Source: CAYJBP01 sp964368605
GTDB lineage: Bacteria > Bacillota > Dehalobacteriia > UBA4068
DNA: 14,030 nucleotides
Direction: 5' to 3'
NCBI GenBank assembly: GCA_964368605.1
Contig: CAYJBP010000062.1
Span: forward strand, 1-14,030
Position 1 is the first letter of the stretch. Each line of letters begins with the position of its first letter. The translations under genes were made by a program, and so were the position numbers. Positions 1 through 6,893 of this stretch are shown one piece after another. The notes under the pieces are model-generated. The model worked only from the letters and a program-made list of their open reading frames with translations. It had not been told where the DNA came from and did not search any database.

Positions 1-44
1 AAATTCTCGGCCAAAGAACGGCCAAGAATTTTTTATGGCACAAT
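1..44. repeat. 44-bp hairpin repeat, copy 1 (terminator-like)
   Basis: This stretch matches 13987-14030 over 44 bases with one difference, A at position 19 against G in the other copy. It forms a hairpin: AAATTCTCGGCC pairs with GGCCAAGAATTT around a 7-base loop, with one C/A mismatch in the stem, and is followed by a T run. That is the shape of a Rho-independent terminator for a gene lying left of the window. The match continues about 10 bases past the T run (ATGGCACAAT), which suggests a dispersed repeat rather than two convergent terminators. The single difference lies in the loop. Confidence 0.8.
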
Positions 45-106
45 TATATCATAAATATGAAGCTAGTTTAGTGTAGTAGTTAATTTTATAGCATATTTAT
101 GATATA
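45..106. repeat. 15-bp perfect inverted repeat at the serine dehydratase promoter
   Basis: TATATCATAAATATG (45-59) is repeated as its exact reverse complement at 92-106, with 32 bases between. The right arm overlaps the proposed extended -10 element (100-108). The arms could be paired operator half-sites or a long AT-rich stem. The left arm begins directly after the 44-bp repeat, so it could also belong to that element. Which one is correct cannot be told from this window. Confidence 0.7.
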
Positions 107-108
107 TT
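80..108 (+). promoter_or_regulatory. Probable promoter of the serine dehydratase gene (extended -10)
   Basis: TGATATATT at 100-108 is an extended -10 (TGn followed by TATATT at 103-108). The -35 at 80-85 (TTAATT) is poor, as often seen when TGn is present. Transcription would begin near 115, giving an untranslated leader of about 37 bases. The inverted repeat arm at 92-106 covers the -10, so a protein bound there would block the promoter. Confidence 0.45.
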
Positions 109-138
109 ATTGATTGAGCATACATAATAAAAATATTT

Positions 139-145
139 GAGGTGA
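139..145 (+). promoter_or_regulatory. Ribosome binding site that decides the serine dehydratase start
   Basis: GAGGTGA lies 3 bases before TTG at 149 and 6 bases before ATG at 152. Both codons are in the same frame and adjacent. The ATG has the better spacing and is the stronger start codon, so 152 is preferred. The alternative adds only one residue. Confidence 0.7.
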
Positions 146-151
146 AAATTG

Positions 152-1756
152 ATGACTAAACAATATGCCAGCATCTTTAATGATGTATTGGGGCCAATTA
201 TGCGTGGGCCTTCCAGCTCGCATACGGCGGCGGCCGCCAGAATAGGTATAACCATGCGTCAAATGCTTAAAGGCGATATCACGGATTTTATTATCGAATT
301 CGACCCCAATGGCTCTTTAGCCACTACCTATCATAGTCATTATTCCGATATCGGCTTAGAAGGTGGTATTTTAAATATGGCGCCCGATGACGAACGCTTG
401 CTAATTGCCCCACAATTAGCTGCCAAAGCCGGCATTAATGTCCAATATAAAATTATTGATTATCCGGCCGATCATCCTAATACATATCGGATGCGGCTTG
501 GCAATAAAGAAGGGCAAATGATTAAGGCTACAGCAATTTCCTGCGGCGGCGGCATGATTGAGTTTAGAGAAATTGATGATTTTAGGGTAAATATCAGTGG
601 CGGTTTTTATGAAAGTTTAATTTTTATTTCTAATAATAATATAGTTGATGAAGAAAAATATTTGGCCGATTTAAAGGCTAATCTTATGGGCATCTTTGAG
701 CAACTAGCCGATTTTGGCTTAAATATAACTAAATCGCAGACTAAAAAAGGTGCTTTTTTGGCTTGCTTAAGCTTAGAGAATAGCCCTAATCAAGAGCTAC
801 TGGCTAAAATTAGCCAATTGGACGATTTTAGCCATATAATTAATTTAAGCCCTTGCTTGCCAATTGCCTCGCAGCTTAAGCCTAAGGTGCCTTTTAATGG
901 GCCGCAACAAATGCTGGCTTATGCTCAAAAAAATCAGCTTAAGCCTTGGCAGGCTGCTATGGAATATGAGATGGTACGGGGCAATATCAGTAGGGAAGAG
1001 GCCTATGGGCAAATGGCTAAATTGGTGCAGGTTATGGCTAATTCTGTACAAAACGGTTTGGCCGGCACGGATTTTGAAAATAGATTATTGCCTGCTCAAT
1101 CGCTGTACTTTGCCGATGAAACCAAGGCTAAGCGCTTAATTGGCGATGGCCTTAGCAATCAAATTATCAAATATATCAGTGCAATTATGGAAAGTAAAAG
1201 CTCGATGGGAGTGATTGTGGCTGCTCCTACGGCCGGGTCTTGCGGTGGTTTGCCGGGCACGGTTTTGGCGGCTGCCGATTATTTGGGCTTAGAGCAAGCT
1301 AAGATTATCGAGGCCATGTTTGTGGCCGGCATAATTGGCGTATTTATTGCCGAGGCCTCGACCTTTGCGGCCGAAGTTGCCGGCTGCCAGGCCGAATGCG
1401 GTGCCGGCTCGGGCTTGGCTGCGGCGGCTTTGGTGCAACTTAGGCAAGGTAGTGTAGACGAAACCTTAAATGCGGCCTCGATGGCCTTACAGAATATTTT
1501 AGGTATGGTTTGTGATCCGGTGGCCATGGGGGTAGAAGTGCCTTGCTTAGGCAAAAATATTATGAGCGGTTTAAATGCTCTGGCTGCGGCCAATATGGTT
1601 TTGCTGGGCTATGACCATGTTTTGCCCTTGGCCGAAACTATTGCTGCTTTTGATGAAGTGGGGCGTAATATACCTGCTAAGTTTAGATGTACAGGCCATG
1701 GCGGCCTATCGATAACTACTACCAGCAAAAAATTAGAACATGTTTTATTTGGATAA
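152..1756 (+). CDS. sdaA: L-serine dehydratase, iron-sulfur dependent, fused beta-alpha chain
   Basis: Converts L-serine to pyruvate and ammonia in the cytoplasm using a labile [4Fe-4S] cluster. Positions here count from the TTG at 149. The beta domain opens with GPIMRGPSSSHTA (15-27), the family hallmark. Residues of about 145-250 look like an ACT-type regulatory segment. The alpha domain carries APTAGSCGGLPGT (359-371), GCQAECG (412-418) and CDPVAMGVEVPC (455-466). Cys365, Cys413 and Cys455 are the likely cluster ligands by family alignment, with Cys417, Cys466 and Cys514 also present. The order beta-ACT-alpha is that of the separate Bacillus-type subunits joined in one chain, and at about 534 residues it is longer than the roughly 454-residue E. 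coli enzyme. No clear terminator follows, so read-through into the next gene is possible. Family assignment is firm; the ACT segment is inferred from position and appearance. Confidence 0.95.
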   Translation: MTKQYASIFNDVLGPIMRGPSSSHTAAAARIGITMRQMLKGDITDFIIEFDPNGSLATTYHSHYSDIGLEGGILNMAPDDERLLIAPQLAAKAGINVQYKIIDYPADHPNTYRMRLGNKEGQMIKATAISCGGGMIEFREIDDFRVNISGGFYESLIFISNNNIVDEEKYLADLKANLMGIFEQLADFGLNITKSQTKKGAFLACLSLENSPNQELLAKISQLDDFSHIINLSPCLPIASQLKPKVPFNGPQQMLAYAQKNQLKPWQAAMEYEMVRGNISREEAYGQMAKLVQVMANSVQNGLAGTDFENRLLPAQSLYFADETKAKRLIGDGLSNQIIKYISAIMESKSSMGVIVAAPTAGSCGGLPGTVLAAADYLGLEQAKIIEAMFVAGIIGVFIAEASTFAAEVAGCQAECGAGSGLAAAALVQLRQGSVDETLNAASMALQNILGMVCDPVAMGVEVPCLGKNIMSGLNALAAANMVLLGYDHVLPLAETIAAFDEVGRNIPAKFRCTGHGGLSITTTSKKLEHVLFG

Positions 1757-1837
1757 ATTTGTAATTTTGTTAAAATTCAAAAAGGATTTTTAATTGAGCA
1801 TGTCTAATAAATATTAGTAGATTTGTTTAAGATATAG

Positions 1838-1849
1838 TCATTTAAATGA
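1838..1849. promoter_or_regulatory. 12-bp palindrome upstream of PFOR, possible operator
   Basis: TCATTTAAATGA is a perfect 12-bp palindrome in the 179-bp gap between the serine dehydratase and PFOR genes. Its size and position would suit a dimeric repressor, but no known consensus is matched. AT-rich palindromes of this size can also arise by chance. Confidence 0.25.
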
Positions 1850-1896
1850 TGATTATAGCTTAAATCGATTTTTAATGCTTATTTTTATTGGCAATA

Positions 1897-1905
1897 TGTT
1901 ACACT
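1897..1905 (+). promoter_or_regulatory. Weak candidate PFOR promoter (extended -10)
   Basis: TGTTACACT fits TGn plus a 4/6 match to TATAAT and lies about 30 bases before the start codon. No convincing -35 is present. It is the best candidate in this gap, which otherwise has no consensus promoter, so PFOR may depend on an activator or on read-through from upstream. Confidence 0.25.
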
Positions 1906-1920
1906 GTTGGCAGATATTTT

Positions 1921-1927
1921 AAGGAGG
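1921..1927 (+). promoter_or_regulatory. Strong ribosome binding site that fixes a TTG start for PFOR
   Basis: AAGGAGG sits 8 bases before TTG at 1936, an ideal distance. The first in-frame ATG, at 1948, would be 20 bases away. The TTG start is therefore well supported. Confidence 0.85.
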
Positions 1928-1935
1928 GAAATTAA

Positions 1936-4900
1936 TTGAGCAACAAAATGAAAACAATGGATGGAAATAAGGCAGCTTCGTATGTATCCTATGCATTTAC
2001 CGAAGTTGCAGCAATCTTTCCGATTACCCCGTCGTCGAATATGGCGGAAAATGTGGATGAATGGGCAGCGGCCGGCAAAAAGAATATTTTTGGCCAACCT
2101 GTTAAAGTAGTAGAAATGCAAAGCGAGGCCGGTGCTGCCGGTGCTGTACACGGCTCTTTGGCCGCCGGTTCTTTAACAACAACCTATACCGCTTCGCAGG
2201 GTCTATTATTAATGATTCCGAATATTTATAAAATTGCCGGTGAATTATTACCCGGCGTATTTCATGTTTCGGCTCGTTCTTTGGCAACCCATGCTTTAAA
2301 TATCTTTGGCGATCATAGCGATGTGATGTCTTGTGCTCAAAGCGGGGTAGCTATGCTTGCTTCCGGCAGTGTACAAGAAGTTATGGATATCGGTGGTGTG
2401 GCGCATTTAGCAGCCATTAAAGCCGGTATGCCTTTCTTACATTTCTTTGATGGTTTTAGAACTTCGCATGAACAACAAAAAATCGAAGTTATCGATTATG
2501 ATGATTTTGCCAAAATGATCGACTATGATGCCTTGCAAAAATTCCGCGATAATGCTCTAAATCCTGAGCATCCCGTGGTACGCGGCACCAATCAAAATCC
2601 TGATATTTTCTTCCAAGCTCGCGAGGCTTGCTCGCCTTTTTATGAAGCAATCCCCGAAATTGTTGCCGATTATTTAGATCAAATTTCTAAGCTAACCGGC
2701 CGTGATTATCAATTATTCAACTACTATGGCGCAGCCGATGCCGAAGAAATTATCATTGCCATGGGTTCGGTATGTGATACCGCCGAGCAGGCTGTTGATC
2801 AACTAAATGCTCAAGGCCGTAAAGTTGGTTTGGTAAAAGTACGTTTATACCGTCCTTTTGCTACCAAATACTTCTTGGATTGCCTACCCAAAACCGTTAA
2901 GAAAATTGCCGTTTTGGATAGAATTAAAACCCCCGGTGCTCCCGGCGAGCCTTTATTCTTAGATGTAGTTTCGGCCTTCTATGGCAAGCAAAATGCACCT
3001 TTGATCATCGGTGGCCGTTATGGTTTAGGCAGCAAAGATACTATCCCTGCCGATATTATCGCCGCTTTTGATAATTTAGCTCAAGCCGAGCCTAAGCATA
3101 ACTTTACCTTAAGCATTAATGACGATATCAGCCATACCTCTTTAGAGCGTGGTGTTATCGAGGATTTATTGCCTAAAGGCACCATTCAATGTAAGTTCTG
3201 GGGCTTAGGCTCCGATGGTACCGTTGGTGCTAATAAGCAGGCAGTTGATATTATCGGCGAACATACCGATATGTATGCTCAAGCTTATTTCTCCTATGAT
3301 TCTAAAAAATCGGGCGGCATTACCGTTTCCCATTTACGCTTTGGCGAAAAGGAAATTAAAGCTCCTTATTTGATCAATCAAGCCGACTTTGTATCTTGCT
3401 CTAATCAAGCCTATGTAAATAGCTATGATGTTTTGGGCGGTATTAAAGATGGCGGTACCTTCTTATTAAACTGCGTTTGGGATATGCAGCAATTAGAAGA
3501 AAAATTGCCGGCTTCCTTTAAGCGTACCATTGCCAATAAAAACTTGCAATTCTATGTAATTAATGCGGTAGAAATTGCTGCTAACTTAGGTTTGGGCAAT
3601 AGAATTAATATGGTTATGCAATCGGCCTTCTTTGCTTTAAGCAAGGTTATCCCATCCGATGTTGCGGTAAACGCTTTAAATAATTCGATTGAGCATGCCT
3701 ATGGTAAAAAAGGCGAAAAAATCGTTAATATGAATAAAGAAGCCGTTAAGGCCGGCTTAGACAGCTATAAAAAAGTAGCTGTACCTGCTGTTTGGGCATT
3801 TGCCGAAGATAAAGCCGATGATACTTGCGCTAATTTGCCGGAATTTGTTAGCGATATTCTATTCCCGATGGCAGCCCAAAAAGGTGATGATTTGCCTGTT
3901 TCGGCCTTTGTTGGCCGTGAAGACGGTACTTTCCCTGTTTGCGGTTCGCAATATGAAAAGCGCGGTGTAGCCGCTTTTGTTCCCGAGTGGATTGCCGATA
4001 AATGCATTCAGTGCAATCAATGTTCTTATGTTTGCCCGCATGCTGCTATTCGTCCTTTCTTGGCTGATGAAGCCGAGATGGCCGCTGCTCCGGCCGGCTT
4101 TGATACCTTAAAAGCAACCGGTAAAGAATTGGCCGGCATGGGCTTTAGAATGCAAGTAACCCCCTTGGATTGCCAAGGCTGCGGTTCTTGCGCCACCATT
4201 TGCCCTGCTAAGGAAAAAGCCTTGGTTATGAAAACCATTGATTCGCAAAGCGAGCAAAATGCCCTTTGGGATTATGCTATTAACTTAAACGATAAAACCA
4301 AGTTGGTTGCTCCCAGCAATGTTAAAAACAGCCAATTCCAGCAGCCTTTACTCGAGTTCTCGGGTGCTTGCGCCGGTTGTGGCGAAACCCCGTATTGCAA
4401 ATTGATTACCCAATTATACGGTGATAGAATGTTGATGGCTAATGCTACCGGTTGTTCTTCGATTTGGGGCGCTGCCGTACCGGCCATGCCCTTTACCGTA
4501 AATGCCGAAGGCAAAGGCCCTGCTTGGTGCAATAGCTTATTTGAAGACAATGCCGAATTTGGCTTTGGTTTATTCTTAGGTGCATCCGAGCAACGCAATC
4601 AATTAAAAGCCGTTATCGAAGATGCTTTGGCAGCTTGCGGCGAAAATTGCTCTTGCGGCGATATCCGCCCCTTATTGGTTGAGTGGGTAGAGAACTTTAA
4701 AAATGCCGAAAAATCTAAAGAAATCACTGCTAAATTGATTCCGTTATTAGAGGCTTCCGATGCGCCTGCCGCTAAGGAAATCTTAAAGCGTAAGGATCAT
4801 TTGATTAAAAAGTCTTTCTGGGCCTTTGGTGGCGATGGTTGGGCTTATGATATCGGTTATGGTGGTTTAGACCATGTATTGGCATCGGGCGAAGATGTAA

Positions 4901-5454
4901 ATATCTTTGTTTATGATACCGAAGTATATTCCAATACCGGTGGCCAAAGCTCTAAGGCTACTCCCACTGCCGCTATTGCTAAATTTGCCGCATCCGGCAA
5001 GCGCACCAAGAAAAAAGATTTGGGCATGATGGCCATGAGCTATGGCTATGTATATGTAGCCCAAATTGCAATGGGTGCCGATATGAATCAAACCCTAAAA
5101 GCCATTAAAGAGGCCGAGGCTTATGATGGTCCGTCCTTAATCATTGCCTATGCTACCTGCATTAACCATGGCGTAAAGGGTGGTATGGCCAATGCCATGC
5201 CCGAGATGAAGGAAGCTGTTGAAAGTGGCTACTGGCATTTATATCGCTTTAACCCCGATTTAAAAGATGCCGGCAAAAATCCTTTTATCCTTGATTCTAA
5301 AGAACCTTCCAAGCCGTTTAAAGATTTTATCGGCAAAGAAGTTCGCTATAGCTCTTTAAAATTGCAGTATCCGGAAGTAGCCGATGAGCTATTTGAGAAA
5401 ACTGCTCAAGATGCCGCCGAAAGAATGGCCAGCTATAAAAAAATGGCTGAATAG
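1936..5454 (+). CDS. nifJ: Pyruvate:ferredoxin (flavodoxin) oxidoreductase, single chain
   Basis: Oxidises pyruvate with coenzyme A to acetyl-CoA and CO2, passing two electrons to ferredoxin or flavodoxin; it is a cytoplasmic homodimer central to anaerobic metabolism. The 1172 residues match the family's usual length. Thr31 (PITPSS), Glu64 (MQSEAGA) and Arg114 (VSARSLA) fall at the substrate and thiamine-diphosphate positions known from the Desulfovibrio africanus enzyme. Two ferredoxin-like clusters are ligated by Cys690, 693, 696, 700 and by Cys746, 749, 752, 756. The proximal cluster uses Cys812, Cys815, Cys840 and Cys1075. The thiamine-diphosphate region is GGDGWAYDIG followed by YSNTGGQSSK. 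All key residues are present, so it should be active. It follows serine dehydratase on the same strand and is closed by a strong terminator. No ferredoxin gene is visible in the window. Confidence 0.98.
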   Translation: MSNKMKTMDGNKAASYVSYAFTEVAAIFPITPSSNMAENVDEWAAAGKKNIFGQPVKVVEMQSEAGAAGAVHGSLAAGSLTTTYTASQGLLLMIPNIYKIAGELLPGVFHVSARSLATHALNIFGDHSDVMSCAQSGVAMLASGSVQEVMDIGGVAHLAAIKAGMPFLHFFDGFRTSHEQQKIEVIDYDDFAKMIDYDALQKFRDNALNPEHPVVRGTNQNPDIFFQAREACSPFYEAIPEIVADYLDQISKLTGRDYQLFNYYGAADAEEIIIAMGSVCDTAEQAVDQLNAQGRKVGLVKVRLYRPFATKYFLDCLPKTVKKIAVLDRIKTPGAPGEPLFLDVVSAFYGKQNAPLIIGGRYGLGSKDTIPADIIAAFDNLAQAEPKHNFTLSINDDISHTSLERGVIEDLLPKGTIQCKFWGLGSDGTVGANKQAVDIIGEHTDMYAQAYFSYDSKKSGGITVSHLRFGEKEIKAPYLINQADFVSCSNQAYVNSYDVLGGIKDGGTFLLNCVWDMQQLEEKLPASFKRTIANKNLQFYVINAVEIAANLGLGNRINMVMQSAFFALSKVIPSDVAVNALNNSIEHAYGKKGEKIVNMNKEAVKAGLDSYKKVAVPAVWAFAEDKADDTCANLPEFVSDILFPMAAQKGDDLPVSAFVGREDGTFPVCGSQYEKRGVAAFVPEWIADKCIQCNQCSYVCPHAAIRPFLADEAEMAAAPAGFDTLKATGKELAGMGFRMQVTPLDCQGCGSCATICPAKEKALVMKTIDSQSEQNALWDYAINLNDKTKLVAPSNVKNSQFQQPLLEFSGACAGCGETPYCKLITQLYGDRMLMANATGCSSIWGAAVPAMPFTVNAEGKGPAWCNSLFEDNAEFGFGLFLGASEQRNQLKAVIEDALAACGENCSCGDIRPLLVEWVENFKNAEKSKEITAKLIPLLEASDAPAAKEILKRKDHLIKKSFWAFGGDGWAYDIGYGGLDHVLASGEDVNIFVYDTEVYSNTGGQSSKATPTAAIAKFAASGKRTKKKDLGMMAMSYGYVYVAQIAMGADMNQTLKAIKEAEAYDGPSLIIAYATCINHGVKGGMANAMPEMKEAVESGYWHLYRFNPDLKDAGKNPFILDSKEPSKPFKDFIGKEVRYSSLKLQYPEVADELFEKTAQDAAERMASYKKMAE

Positions 5455-5455
5455 T

Positions 5456-5499
5456 AAAAAAGGTAGTCGCAAATTAAAATTTTGCGACTACCTTTTTTT
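5456..5499. terminator. Rho-independent terminator after PFOR
   Basis: GGTAGTCGC (5462-5470) pairs perfectly with GCGACTACC (5484-5492), extended by A/T pairs on both sides and followed by a run of seven T. It begins two bases after the PFOR stop codon and has a run of A on the other side, so it could work in both directions. Confidence 0.92.
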
Positions 5500-5563
5500 A
5501 ATATAAAAATTTTAGCTCTTTACAAAAAGCAAAAAACTCATTCTTTAAAATAAATTATTTTTC

Positions 5564-5592
5564 TTGCATTATAGCTATATTTAGGGTATAAT
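5564..5592 (+). promoter_or_regulatory. Sigma-A type promoter of the OFA carrier / cyclase unit
   Basis: TTGCAT (5564-5569), a 17-base spacer and a perfect TATAAT (5587-5592) lie about 40 bases before the carrier start. No other consensus promoter appears before the diguanylate cyclase gene, so it probably serves both genes. Confidence 0.75.
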
Positions 5593-5633
5593 TTATAAGA
5601 TTATTATGCCTATTATTAATAAAGGAGATTCTT

Positions 5634-6854
5634 ATGATTTCAAATCAAATCAAAACCCCTAATCGCAATTTTACTTTAATTGCAGGCATTGCTATTCAGC
5701 TTTGCTTAGGGGTAGCTTATGTATGGAGCGTGTTCCAAACAGGGGTGGCCGAAACTTTATTCGGTGGCGATAATGCCGCAGCAGGCCTTTCCTACTCGAT
5801 TTTACTGGCTTTTCTTACTTTAGGTAGTGTATTGGGTGGCAGCTTAAGCCGTAAAGTATCAATGCAAATGGTCGTTTTAACCGGTGGTATTATTTTAACT
5901 ATTGGCTTTCTTTTGGCCTCTTTTACCAGCCCCGATTTTCCGCAATTATTATGGCTTACTTATGGTGGCTTAGGCGGCATTGGTATGGGCTTTTTGTATT
6001 CGCCCACAATTGCTTGTGTTCAAAAATTATTTCCTCATAAAAAAGGCTTTGTAACAGGTCTTATTGTTGCAGCATTGGGCATGGGTGGCGTGGTTTTTAC
6101 CCCAATTATCGAAGCCTTAATTACTGCTTTTGGCGGCCAAGGTCAGGGCGAATTGATGACCTTTAGAATAATGGCGTTTATCTTTTTGGCCATCACTGTA
6201 ATTGGCTCTTTCTTCTTTAGAATTCCGCCGGAGCCAATCAAAAAACAGGCAGGGGTAAAGGATGAAAATAGTATCGGCCAAATTATCAAAAACCCTACAT
6301 TATATATTATTACTATCTCAATGATGCTAGCCTGCATGGGTGGCTTAATGATGATTGGCTTTGCCAAACCGATTGCCGTCGGCCGTGGCATGGTCGAAAC
6401 CGCCACAATCGGGGTATTAATGATTTCTATCTTTAATGCTTTGGGGCGCTTATTATGGGGAATAATCTCGGATAAGCTGGGGCGTGCTAATACTTTAATT
6501 ATTTTGATTATCGGCTCTTGCGTTTTGTCTTTATTAGTGGCTTTAGCCGAAGGCTATTGGATTTTTGTGATAATTGCCTTTATTGGCTTTTTCTATGGGG
6601 GGCTTTTATCAAATTACCCTTCATTAACGGCCGAGCTTTTGGGTGCCGAAAATGTGGCTACTAAATATGGTATTGTTTTATTGGGCTTTGGTGCCGGGGC
6701 AATTATCGCTTCTTATATTGCAGGCTATTTCCTAAATATTGCCGGTGATAATATGGATTTAATTTTCCCTGCTTTTGCTATTGCCTCTAGCTGCTCTTTT
6801 GTAAGCTTAATTTTGATGATTTATTTACGTAAGTTGCTAAAAAAATCTAAATAA
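5634..6854 (+). CDS. OFA-family MFS carrier of a small carboxylate
   Basis: A 406-residue membrane carrier with about 12 hydrophobic segments in two halves around a polar loop near 199-215. Family signatures are LCLGVAYVWSVF (23-34), NALGRLLWGIISDKLGR (268-284, the MFS loop motif) and SNYPSLTAELLGAENVATKYG (326-346), which place it with oxalate/formate antiporter-type proteins such as OxlT and E. coli YhjX, a pyruvate transporter. Arg272 could match the helix-8 arginine of OxlT, but no lysine is seen in the predicted helix 11 where OxlT has one. Oxalate specificity is therefore doubtful. With serine dehydratase and PFOR upstream, pyruvate, formate or lactate is a reasonable guess, made from context only. 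AAAGGAGA at 5621-5628 supports the ATG. The cyclase gene follows 39 bases later. Confidence 0.88.
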   Translation: MISNQIKTPNRNFTLIAGIAIQLCLGVAYVWSVFQTGVAETLFGGDNAAAGLSYSILLAFLTLGSVLGGSLSRKVSMQMVVLTGGIILTIGFLLASFTSPDFPQLLWLTYGGLGGIGMGFLYSPTIACVQKLFPHKKGFVTGLIVAALGMGGVVFTPIIEALITAFGGQGQGELMTFRIMAFIFLAITVIGSFFFRIPPEPIKKQAGVKDENSIGQIIKNPTLYIITISMMLACMGGLMMIGFAKPIAVGRGMVETATIGVLMISIFNALGRLLWGIISDKLGRANTLIILIIGSCVLSLLVALAEGYWIFVIIAFIGFFYGGLLSNYPSLTAELLGAENVATKYGIVLLGFGAGAIIASYIAGYFLNIAGDNMDLIFPAFAIASSCSFVSLILMIYLRKLLKKSK

Positions 6855-6893
6855 AAATGCTATTAAGGTAAAAACAGACTTTAAAAGGATATT

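Noticed and set aside
1279..1593. Long open frame on the minus strand inside the serine dehydratase gene
   Set aside because: It lies fully within a well supported gene, resembles no family I know, and has no ribosome binding site or separate promoter that I can see. It is an antisense shadow caused by codon composition.
1767..1780. TTGTTAAAATTCAA as a Rex (redox) operator upstream of PFOR
   Set aside because: Only one half resembles the TTGTTAA/TTAACAA consensus. The second half is not symmetric, so a Rex dimer site is not supported.
3765..4598. Several minus-strand open frames inside the PFOR gene
   Set aside because: They overlap the conserved cluster-binding region of PFOR, whose frame is unambiguous. 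They show no protein signatures.
6855..6893. Cyclic di-GMP riboswitch next to the diguanylate cyclase gene
   Set aside because: The gap before the gene is only 39 bases and unstructured, far too short for a known class of this riboswitch. None was seen elsewhere in the window.
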